Assembly: GCA_030605085.1 (NCBI GenBank)
Contig: JAUWBH010000120.1
Span: 1-18,204, forward strand
DNA from: Promethearchaeota archaeon
GTDB taxonomy: Archaea > Asgardarchaeota > Lokiarchaeia > Sigynarchaeales > SOKP01
Reading direction: 5' to 3'
DNA length: 18,204 nt
In this document: positions 1-6,780 of the stretch, piece by piece
Numbering within the stretch: position 1 is the stretch's first letter
Layout of the letters: every line of letters starts with the position of its first letter
Notes under the pieces: model-generated
What the model saw: only the letters and a program-made list of their open reading frames with translations
Database searches by the model: none
Told to the model about the DNA's origin: nothing
Made by a program: the position numbers and the translations under genes

Positions 1-2
1 TA

Positions 3-326
3 TCTATAGGTGTTGCTGCGGGAGTATTGGAGAATTGGACTTATGGAGGACGTGGTCCTCTGTTCCTAGCAGGATTTCCCTATGGAGTCCCGTCGTTTTT
101 TATTGATAGACAGTGCGCGTCAGCAGGATCAGGAATGCACATGGGAATTATGGAAATTATGACAGGTCATAGTAAAATCGTATTAGCTACATGGTTTGTA
201 CACAAGACACGCGTTCGCGGGATAGGGATAGATCGTAATTATTCAACAGAAGATAAGGAAAGTATGTTTTATAGACCCGATTTACATGTCTATATTCTAG
301 TATCACTTTTAGGATTTATTGATTGA
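3..326 (+). pseudogene. Thiolase (acetyl-CoA acetyltransferase family), 5'-partial and 3'-truncated remnant
   Basis: The reading frame is open from the window edge and ends at the TGA at 324-326. It contains the thiolase N-domain signature with the acylated active-site cysteine (DRQCASAGSGMHMG) and the following helix (GIMEIMTGHSKIVLA). Thiolases are about 390 residues long and need His and a second Cys in the C-terminal half, which are absent here, so the product cannot be active. The normally well-kept ATGFEHMTRV stretch reads ATWFVHKTRV, which suggests decay. The tail (HVYILVSLLGFID) still resembles the usual region before MG-TAE but looks gapped. The 3' end overlaps the stop end of the opposite-strand gene by 37 bases. 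The upstream part lies outside the window, so an intact 5' half is possible. Family assignment is good; pseudogene status is inference from the truncation. Confidence 0.75.
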
Positions 327-1327
327 GTTATAGAAGTTAAAATTCCTTCAATATTTACTTCATTTAAATCTGATAACCAAAAATATTTGTGCAAATCACT
401 ACTTTCTGCCTTTTCTGATCCTAAAAGCAAGACCACATTATTTTCCAGAAGAAGTGAGGGATTTAATAACGCAACTTCATTCTTTTCAAGTAATGCTAGA
501 TTTTGTAACATACACTCCTGTAAATCATCATATAATAACAATGGAATATACTTCGCTACAATACTACCATAATTTTTCAGATTAGAATTTTTAAAATCCA
601 TCTGCTTTGGAAAACCATTATCAGAAAAATTAAATACCTCAATATCGATGAGTTCTGGGTGATATTCAACTTTTTCAACTACACTTAACCTTTTTCTCCT
701 TTTAGCTGTTTTCTCTCGATATAGTTTTACCCTTTCTTGAGTATCTTTTATCTCGACTAAAATCTTGTTTGTTATCATTCTCTCTTTACAAATATTATTA
801 ATTATTTCACAATATTCTATTGCAGCTTTTGTAATATCATCCTCATTGATTTTTGCTTTTATTATTGTATATAAATATGCATTTAAAAAAGCTGAAAAAT
901 CTTCTTCGACCTGATGTAGATTACCATAAAGATATCGCGTATTTTCCCACCATTCCTTAACTTTTTCTTTCTTAAGGGAGCGGAACAGTCGTTGTTGAGA
1001 TCTAATTTCTGCGAAAAAAAGCAAATTCTCTATTCCTATTTGTAGAAAAGGTACTGGATTAATGATACCTAAAATTGATTCATTCAAGGGAAACGTTATT
1101 GGAGAATTAGGACGAATAAGTATCGAACTTTCTCCGTTGAAAACCCGATCAACTCTCATTGGTAAAGGCATAACCGGATTGTTCTTAATATGATTAGCTA
1201 AAGCTATTGCGTGAGGTGTATCAAAAATTTTAAGATCAAGAGGAAAGATGTCAATAAAAAAGAAAAAGGGTGCTGCATCGGATCTATAAGTTCTAAATTT
1301 ATACTGTATTTTTCTTCCTCCAAACAT
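290..1327 (-). CDS. Hypothetical protein, 345 residues, family not recognised
   Basis: This is a long open frame starting at ATG (MFGGRKIQYKF). It has no signal peptide and no clear membrane helix. The N-terminal 110 residues are beta-rich and hydrophobic, with an early FFFFID run. The middle (about 110-235) is charged and probably helical, with a basic KTAKRRKRLS patch near residue 220. The C-terminal 100 residues are again mixed (LLLYDDLQECMLQNLALLEKNEVALLNP). I see no catalytic motif, zinc ligands or nucleotide-binding loop. It lies downstream of and co-directional with the TetR gene, with a 92-base AT-rich gap that could hold its own TATA box, so co-transcription is uncertain. Its last codons run antisense into the thiolase remnant, so the C-terminus may be non-native. 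Codon use looks like that of its neighbours and the frame is intact, so I believe it is real, but I assign no function. Confidence 0.7.
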   Translation of the reverse strand: MFGGRKIQYKFRTYRSDAAPFFFFIDIFPLDLKIFDTPHAIALANHIKNNPVMPLPMRVDRVFNGESSILIRPNSPITFPLNESILGIINPVPFLQIGIENLLFFAEIRSQQRLFRSLKKEKVKEWWENTRYLYGNLHQVEEDFSAFLNAYLYTIIKAKINEDDITKAAIEYCEIINNICKERMITNKILVEIKDTQERVKLYREKTAKRRKRLSVVEKVEYHPELIDIEVFNFSDNGFPKQMDFKNSNLKNYGSIVAKYIPLLLYDDLQECMLQNLALLEKNEVALLNPSLLLENNVVLLLGSEKAESSDLHKYFWLSDLNEVNIEGILTSITQSINPKSDTRI

Positions 1328-1419
1328 TCAATACCATCTTTAAATTGTTAAAATAAATTATATTTAAATTTATAAACAAAAAGAAACCTGAGAAATTTAA
1401 AAAATAATTATAACTGATT

Positions 1420-2163
1420 TTATTTATATTCAAATTCATTTACTGCCATATTGGGAACAGTAAATCCCTTTTGAATCTTTTGTAATGTATATTTCCGGAA
1501 TTCCTTGCTTGTAAATTTTTGACTTCCAAATTGTGTCCGCTCCTCTACTTCCTTTCCGTCTTTATTATTTGCCTCTTCAATTTCTCGCATAGCTTTTTCT
1601 ATCATAGTGGCTCCAAGTAATAGGCTAAACATAAAGAATGAGAGTAACGCAGCGTTTTTTTCTTTAATCTCTCCGTTATCAATTGCTTTTTGAATTAAAC
1701 GAGTAGTTCCATCTAAAAAGCTAAATTGTTTATATTCTTTTTCAAAAGGACCAGTTTTATCCGATGGCGGAGAGAGTATAATGTGCATCATTCGGAAAGC
1801 CGCATAATCATTTTCTGCAAACTCAAAAAAGTGTGTAAAAAGTCTGATTAATGTATCGATATTGGACTCACTAGATTCTTTTATGATTTTACGGTTCTCA
1901 TTTCGATATTGTTCATAAAATTTCTTTCTTATTGCAATCCATAATTCTCTTTTACTTTCGATATAATTATATAAATTATTTTTATTCATATCTAACTGTT
2001 TTGCTAATCGAGAGAGAGAGAAACCATCTCTTCCATGTTCTTGAAATAACTGCTTTCCTACCTCCAGAATTTTTTCAAATTGCTGAGCTTTTTTTTCGGG
2101 TGATCGACTTCTTGTTTTTTTTGTTATATTTTTAACTTGCTTTTGCTCCACCATTGTTTTCAC
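1420..2163 (-). CDS. TetR/AcrR-family transcriptional regulator
   Basis: A dimeric DNA-binding repressor is predicted. Residues about 25-75 form the TetR three-helix DNA-binding domain: ILEVGKQLFQEHGRDGFSLSRLAKQLDMNK-NLYNYIESKRELW, with the recognition helix ending in the typical LYNYIESKREL. The rest is an all-helical ligand/dimer domain with a somewhat long charged C-terminal tail (total 247 residues against about 190-220 usual). The N-terminal 20 residues are Lys/Arg-rich (KKTRSRSPEKK). The frame opens at GTG (2161-2163); an ATG three codons in (2152-2154) is an equally plausible start. It is divergent from the alcohol dehydrogenase gene. Its own upstream DNA holds an inverted repeat (ATTTGC-GTT-GTAAAT) resembling the palindromes before the glycyl radical enzyme and the binding-protein gene, so autoregulation and control of those genes is a reasonable inference. 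The ligand is unknown. Confidence 0.9.
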   Translation of the reverse strand: MKTMVEQKQVKNITKKTRSRSPEKKAQQFEKILEVGKQLFQEHGRDGFSLSRLAKQLDMNKNNLYNYIESKRELWIAIRKKFYEQYRNENRKIIKESSESNIDTLIRLFTHFFEFAENDYAAFRMMHIILSPPSDKTGPFEKEYKQFSFLDGTTRLIQKAIDNGEIKEKNAALLSFFMFSLLLGATMIEKAMREIEEANNKDGKEVEERTQFGSQKFTSKEFRKYTLQKIQKGFTVPNMAVNEFEYK

Positions 2164-2197
2164 AAATCCAACAACTTTAATTAATTAAATTCCTAAT

Positions 2198-2212
2198 ATT
2201 TGCGTTGTAAAT
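2198..2212. promoter_or_regulatory. Candidate TetR operator (imperfect palindrome)
   Basis: ATTTGC-GTT-GTAAAT is an inverted repeat with one mismatch per arm pair and a 3-base spacer. It sits 35 bases upstream of the TetR GTG start. It matches the core of the two longer palindromes at 9256-9276 and 15589-15609 (ATTTAC-N3-GTAAAT). A perfect 12-base palindrome, TAAATGCATTTA, overlaps it at 2208-2219. The operator role is inferred. Confidence 0.45.
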
Positions 2213-2233
2213 GCATTTATATAATTTAAAAAG

Positions 2234-2268
2234 ATTACATTCTTTTTATCATTACAGTAATTACATTC
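2234..2268. promoter_or_regulatory. Clustered ATTACA repeats in the TetR/alcohol dehydrogenase divergent region
   Basis: ATTACATTC occurs at 2234-2242 and again at 2260-2268. Between them is ATTAC-A-GTAAT (2251-2261), an inverted repeat with a 1-base centre. The rest of the 223-base divergent intergenic region is AT-rich. This could be a second regulator site, but low sequence complexity makes chance plausible. Confidence 0.3.
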
Positions 2269-2295
2269 CGTTTTTATGGTATTAGGACAAAATAA

Positions 2296-2320
2296 AATAA
2301 ATAGACTATAGCTATTAAAA
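2296..2320 (+). promoter_or_regulatory. Promoter element shared with the activase gene (copy 1)
   Basis: The element reads AATAAATAG-N6-GCTATTAAAA, with an AATAG...CTATT dyad at 2300-2316, followed by TTTTTTAAAAAA. It matches 22 of 25 positions with 5606-5630, upstream of the activase. It lies 66 bases before the alcohol dehydrogenase start. A TATA-like stretch (TATTTATAAAA, about 2344-2354) follows. The function is unknown: it could be an activator site or part of a core promoter. Confidence 0.4.
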
Positions 2321-2386
2321 TTTTTTAAAAAAGTTAAATTATTATATTTATAAAAAATAATGCTATAAATTAAATGGTGATTTTAT

Positions 2387-3682
2387 TTGGAAAATAAAAC
2401 TGAACAAAACCCTGATCAAATAAGTGAGCAAATAAGAGCTCTCATGAATTTATTGAAAGGAAGAGCACCTGGCGGATTATTAACGGCTTTTCGATCACCA
2501 CAGGTTATATTTGGAATGACAGCATTAAACAGGATAAAGAATTACTTAGATGGTAATCTTGAAGAAGGAGAAAGAAGAGTTTTAATAATAACTGATGATT
2601 TTACTGAAAAGTTTGCTAGCCCGATAAGTAATATACTTGGTAAAATAAATATAGATTCAAGAGTATGGTCTGGAGTGAAGCAAGAGGTACCAATTGATAC
2701 TATTGATGAAGCAGTAAAAATATGCGAGGATTTTAAACCTAGAGTATTTGTAGCAATTGGTGGAGGGAGTGTACTTGACACTACAAAAGCTTTAATGATT
2801 AAATACGAGAAACCTGAAACAAATCTATTCATGGTGTCAGCTTTAGAGCCTCTTGGTTTGAGGAAAAAAATTAAATATTTTGTTGCTATTCCAACAACAT
2901 CAGGAACTGGATCTGAAGTTACCCTCGCTTCAATGCTAACTGATATATCTCGTGATCCTCCGAAAAAATTTACCGTCTCTCATCCAGAGTTGATTCCTGA
3001 TTATACAGTTTTAATTACAGATTTTGTAAAAGATATGCCGCCATTTTTAACCATGGCTACAGGACTTGATGCATTGGCTCACGCAGCAGGATCTTATGTA
3101 TCAAATATAGGAACTCCATTTGCGGATGCAATGAACATATACGCCATTAAAGAAATAATAAAATATTTACCTCGTGCAGTTAAATATGGAGCCAAAGATA
3201 TAGAAGCTAGAGCACATATGCAAATAGCAGCGAGTATGGCTGGACTTGGATTTATTCACTCCCGTGTTGGAATAGATCATGCCTTAGGTCATAGTTTAGG
3301 TAAAGTACTCAATGTTCATCATGGACTTTGTGTCGGGATGTTTCTACCGTATACGATTGCTTTCCAAATGAAAATTTCAGAAAGATGGAAAGATTTATGT
3401 CCAATTTTTGCAATTGATACTAAAAATAAAGATAATGATGAGTTATTTACTGAATTTCTTCATAGTATTAAAGAGTTCATACATTCAATAGATGGTCCAG
3501 TATGTGTAAAAGAAATAAAGAATCCAGTCATTACTGAAGAAGACTACTATAAAAATCTCGATCTCTTGGTAAATTACGCTGAAACAGATCCTGTAGCTTT
3601 TATGGTTACTCGTTATATCGATAGCGAAGTTATAAAAAGAATATTTGAATATGCTTGGGATGGTAAAACCATTGATTTTTAA
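2387..3682 (+). CDS. Iron-dependent (group III) alcohol dehydrogenase
   Basis: Predicted to interconvert an aldehyde and an alcohol with NAD(P)H, in the cytoplasm. The N-terminal Rossmann-like domain carries GGGSVLDTTKA (about residues 125-135) for dinucleotide binding, followed by PTTSGTGSEVT. The helical domain keeps the metal ligands of the family: Asp and His in GLDALAH (about 226 and 230), His in HALGHSLG (about 298-302) and His in NVHHGL (about 310). Length (431) is slightly above the usual 380-400 because of an N-terminal extension of about 30 residues. The start is TTG, supported by a GGTGA ribosome-binding site at 2376-2380. The aldehyde oxidoreductase follows 23 bases after the stop, presumably in one transcript. 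In fermentations such an enzyme typically reduces an aldehyde to alcohol to reoxidise NAD(P)H. Substrate and direction cannot be read from sequence. Confidence 0.93.
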   Translation: MENKTEQNPDQISEQIRALMNLLKGRAPGGLLTAFRSPQVIFGMTALNRIKNYLDGNLEEGERRVLIITDDFTEKFASPISNILGKINIDSRVWSGVKQEVPIDTIDEAVKICEDFKPRVFVAIGGGSVLDTTKALMIKYEKPETNLFMVSALEPLGLRKKIKYFVAIPTTSGTGSEVTLASMLTDISRDPPKKFTVSHPELIPDYTVLITDFVKDMPPFLTMATGLDALAHAAGSYVSNIGTPFADAMNIYAIKEIIKYLPRAVKYGAKDIEARAHMQIAASMAGLGFIHSRVGIDHALGHSLGKVLNVHHGLCVGMFLPYTIAFQMKISERWKDLCPIFAIDTKNKDNDELFTEFLHSIKEFIHSIDGPVCVKEIKNPVITEEDYYKNLDLLVNYAETDPVAFMVTRYIDSEVIKRIFEYAWDGKTIDF

Positions 3683-3705
3683 ATTATTTGGAGTGATTTA
3701 GAAAA

Positions 3706-5586
3706 ATGAACGATAAATTATTTGGTTATAATGGTAAAATCCTCTTTGTAGATTTAGGCAGAGAAAGTTTTGAAATAAAAGATTTAGATCCTAAAATTGC
3801 TCAAAAATATTTAGGGGGTACAGGATTAAGCGCTAAATTAACGTACGATCTCCTCTCAGAAGAAGACTACAATATATTGAGAGAAAATCCATACGCAGAA
3901 ATTAATCCTTTAATTTTTGCTACTGGTCCTATAACAGGTACTATTCGCCCAAATTCAGGTCGCTATACCGTGAGCGGGATATCACCTTTAACTGGTATTT
4001 GGGGTGAAGGATCTTCGGGTGGTTGTTTTGTATCGCATTGAGAAATAGTGGATTTGATGCTGTTATTTTCTTAGGAAAGTCAAGTAAATTAAGCTATGTA
4101 TTTATCCGCGATGGAAAAATAGAGTTTAAGGATGCTTCAAAATATCAATAAAGATTGCTACGAGACCCAAAAACTAATTAAAGATGAAATAAATGTTCCA
4201 AACATTCGGATAGCTTGTATTGGCCCAGGGGGAGAAAATCTTGTTAAATATAGCGCTATATTGAATGATGAAGGGAGAGTAGTTGGTAGGTGTGGGTTAG
4301 GAGCTCTTATGGGTTCAAAGAATTTAAAAGCATTAGTAGTACATGGAATAGAAAAGATTAATCTAGCAGATAACGAACTAGGGAAAACATTAAGAAAGGA
4401 AGCACAACTTGAAAGGGAAGCAAACCCGATGGGAGAAGTCGGAACCTTACTTTTTAATTTATATGGTACTAATATGTATCTCGATCTAGGGATGGTTAAT
4501 GGTGATACTCCAGGATATTACTTTACAGAAACGGAATTTATTGCCGAGAATTTAACAGGGAAAACTCTGAGAGAAGAATATCCCATGTTCAGTTATGGGT
4601 GTGCAGGTTGTATGATAAAGTGTGGTAAATCAACAGTTATTAGCATAGGGGAGGTTCAAATTGAAAGCGATGGACCAGAATATGAATCTGTTGCAGCATT
4701 AGGTAGTTTATGTGGTGTTTTTGATTCAAAACCAGTAGTTCTTGCAAACCATCTTTGTAATAAATTTGGTATCGATACTATTTCTTGTGGAGTTTCAATT
4801 GCTTTTCTAATTTATTTAGTTGAAAACAATTTAGGTGTCAACAAAATAAAGGAATTTTTGAATGATATTCCTGTGGAAGATATTAAGTGGGGAAATGGAG
4901 AACTTGTTTGCAAACTTATTGAAAAAATAGGCCAGAGGGAAGGTATCGGGGATGTTCTTGCAGAAGGCGTGAGAGTTATGGCTTTGAAGTTTGAAGTGGA
5001 TCCTGAATTAGCGGCACATGTAAAAGGCTTAGAAATCCCTATGCATGACCCTAGAGCATTTGCCGGTCAAGCATTAAGTTATATGACAGGATGTGTTGGG
5101 GCAAACCATAACAAATGTGACTGGTATTCAGCGGAATCGGGAACAATTAACAATAGAATTCTCCATATTAAACGAAGTAAAAACAGATTTGATGTAACGG
5201 GACGAGAAAAAGGAGTCGTAAATCTTCAAGACTTGAGGGCTATTGATGATTCGGCAGTGAATTGCAATTTTGCAACCCCTAAATTCGAACATATTATTGG
5301 CTATATAAATGCTGCAACAGGTTTTAATTACGATCGAAAATCACTAATAAAGGTTGGCGAACGAATAAACAATTCGAAACGTTTAATTAGTTGTAAACTA
5401 GGAATTTCAAGGAAAGATGATAAATTACCCAATCACAATATGAAAATACTATCATCAGGAAGATTAAAAAATGTAAAGCTCGATTTAGAAGATAATTTGA
5501 GGAAATATTATAATATTCGGGGATGGGATTGGGAAACTGGAAGACCGTCGAAAGAAAAATTGAAAGATTTAGAGATAATTTCGTAA
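3706..5586 (+). CDS. aor: Aldehyde:ferredoxin oxidoreductase (tungsten enzyme), frame broken twice
   Basis: Oxidises an aldehyde to the carboxylic acid, passing electrons to ferredoxin; a tungsten-bis-pterin and one [4Fe-4S] cluster are expected. The N-terminal domain is typical (GKILFVDLG, GGTGLSAKL, NPLIFATGPITGT, SGRYTVSGISPLTG). Downstream are the cluster cysteines CAGCMIKC (about 299, 302, 306), the pterin-site segment HDPRAFAGQALSYMTGC, and the fourth cysteine in DSAVNCNF (about 520). The frame stops at 4039-4041. Homology continues in another frame from about 4030 (ALRNSGFDAVIFLGKS...FIRDGKIEFKDASKY) and returns to the first frame at about 4147 (NKDCYETQ). Restored, it would be about 626 residues, a normal length for the family. 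The ATG is preceded by GGAGTGA (3690-3696). Either two sequence errors or a real pseudogene; the clean conservation on both sides favours error or a recent lesion. Confidence 0.88.
4028..4041 (+). other. First frameshift in the aldehyde oxidoreductase gene
   Basis: The sequence reads TGT TTT GTA TCG CAT TGA and stops. Adding one G beside 4030 gives TGT TTT GGT ATC GCA TTG AGA, encoding CFGIALRNSGFD, which is what the family has after the SGG motif. This is therefore most simply a one-base deletion. Confidence 0.8.
4143..4151 (+). other. Second, compensating frameshift in the aldehyde oxidoreductase gene
   Basis: The middle frame ends in TAT CAA TAA, while the original frame resumes as AAT AAA GAT TGC TAC (NKDCYETQ). 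Family members usually have W-G-K-D-x-x-E-T here. The four bases CAAT (4146-4149) are thus either one base too many or two too few. The two lesions together restore the frame. Confidence 0.7.
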
Positions 5587-5605
5587 ATCGGAATAAAAAA
5601 ATATC

Positions 5606-5630
5606 AATAAATAGCCAACAGCTATTAAAA
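5606..5630 (+). promoter_or_regulatory. Promoter element shared with the alcohol dehydrogenase gene (copy 2)
   Basis: AATAAATAG-N6-GCTATTAAAA occurs in the 97-base gap between the oxidoreductase and the activase. The dyad is AATAGC-N5-GCTATT at 5610-5626, 57 bases before the activase GTG. The downstream ATCTTTTTAAAAA also resembles the sequence after copy 1. The hairpin plus T-run could alternatively act as a weak terminator for the preceding gene. Confidence 0.4.
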
Positions 5631-5683
5631 ATCTTTTTAAAAATTCCTTAATTTTACTATTTATATATTTAAAACAAACAAAA

Positions 5684-6637
5684 GTGTTTAATATAGAGTC
5701 AACATCTAAAGGATTAATTTTTAAATTAGAGAGAATGGCTACTGACGATGGTCCTGGCGTGCGTACAACAATTTTTTTAAATAATTGCCTTTTAAATTGC
5801 ATTTGGTGTCACAATCCAGAATCAATTCCAAAAAAGCCTCAACTTTATTGGATAGAACGTAAATGCATTGGATGTAATAGTTGTATAGATGCTTGCCAAG
5901 AGGATGTTTTACTTTTTGAAGATGATGGATTACACATTAATAGAGAAAGATGTACTAGTTGTGGAGATTGCGTAGAAGCGTGTCCTAGTACGGCATTAAA
6001 CATGCATGGAAAATGGTGGGATGTAGAAGAACTTTTTCACGAAATAGAAAAAGAAAAAATATTCTTTAATAAAACAAAAGGAGGTATAACCGTTTCTGGT
6101 GGTGAACCTACTTTACAACCAGATTTTCTCTTGAAAATTTTGAAATTATGCAAGGAAAATGGTATTTCTACGGCTTTAGATACGTGCGGAATTTCAAGTA
6201 AAAAAGTGTATCAAGATTTATTACCCTACCTTGATATAGTGTTGTTAGATATCAAAGAGATTGATCCTGAAAAACATAAAGAATACACAGGCGTTTCAAA
6301 TAAAACAATCTTAGAAAACGCCAAATGGATTTCTAAATATATCAAGGAAAATAAGAAAATTATGTGGATAAGGACACCCTTAATTCCAAACTATACTGCC
6401 ACGGAAGAGAATGTTCAAGGCATTGGAGAATTCATTGTAAATGAATTAAATAATAAACCTGATAAATGGGATTTATTAAGTTTTAATAAACTCTGTGATA
6501 TTAAATATACACAATTAGGTAAGTCATGGTCTTTAAAAGATGAGCCATTAATGACAAAAGAAGAGATGGAAAATTTTATTGAAATTGCTAAAGCTACTGG
6601 GGTTAAGAATGTTAAGTGGTCGGGTTTAACTCGTTAG
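5684..6637 (+). CDS. Glycyl-radical-enzyme activating enzyme (radical SAM)
   Basis: Uses S-adenosylmethionine and a [4Fe-4S] cluster to install the glycyl radical on its partner, almost certainly the glycyl radical enzyme encoded convergently at 6781-9228. It shows the family N-terminus (DDGPGVRTTIF), the radical-SAM motif CLLNCIWC (Cys35, 39, 42), an inserted two-cluster ferredoxin domain (CIGCNSCIDAC at 61-71 and CTSCGDCVEAC at 90-100), the SAM-binding SGGEPTLQ (about 138-145) and the LLDIKEID segment. The eight-Cys insert separates it from the short pyruvate formate-lyase activase (PflA) and groups it with activases of diol-dehydratase, decarboxylase and lyase types. The start is GTG with no Shine-Dalgarno sequence. 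A TATA-like TTTATATA at about 5660-5667 lies roughly 20-25 bases upstream, so a leaderless mRNA is plausible. Confidence 0.95.
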   Translation: MFNIESTSKGLIFKLERMATDDGPGVRTTIFLNNCLLNCIWCHNPESIPKKPQLYWIERKCIGCNSCIDACQEDVLLFEDDGLHINRERCTSCGDCVEACPSTALNMHGKWWDVEELFHEIEKEKIFFNKTKGGITVSGGEPTLQPDFLLKILKLCKENGISTALDTCGISSKKVYQDLLPYLDIVLLDIKEIDPEKHKEYTGVSNKTILENAKWISKYIKENKKIMWIRTPLIPNYTATEENVQGIGEFIVNELNNKPDKWDLLSFNKLCDIKYTQLGKSWSLKDEPLMTKEEMENFIEIAKATGVKNVKWSGLTR

Positions 6638-6663
6638 GTTCAGATAACGATAACAAGATACTA

Positions 6664-6678
6664 TTTTTCTTAATTTTT
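6664..6678 (+). terminator. T-rich terminator of the activase transcript
   Basis: TTTTTCTTAATTTTT lies 27 bases after the activase stop in the 143-base convergent gap. No strong hairpin is visible. This fits archaeal oligo-T termination. Confidence 0.4.
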
Positions 6679-6751
6679 ATACAAAAATATCGTAACCAAA
6701 TATATCTTTACTAGTTTTAAAAATTGAAGCTAAGAAGGGAAAATCAAATTT

Positions 6752-6763
6752 AAAAAATAAAAA
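6752..6763 (-). terminator. T-rich terminator of the glycyl radical enzyme transcript
   Basis: On the minus strand this reads TTTTTATTTTTT, starting 18 bases after the glycyl radical enzyme stop. It fits oligo-T termination; no hairpin is seen. Confidence 0.4.
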
Positions 6764-6780
6764 GAATGATATATTAAAAT

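Noticed and set aside
4028..4151. Programmed ribosomal frameshifting in the aldehyde oxidoreductase
   Set aside because: No slippery heptamer or downstream structure at either site, two opposite shifts would be needed, and the family is not known to use recoding.
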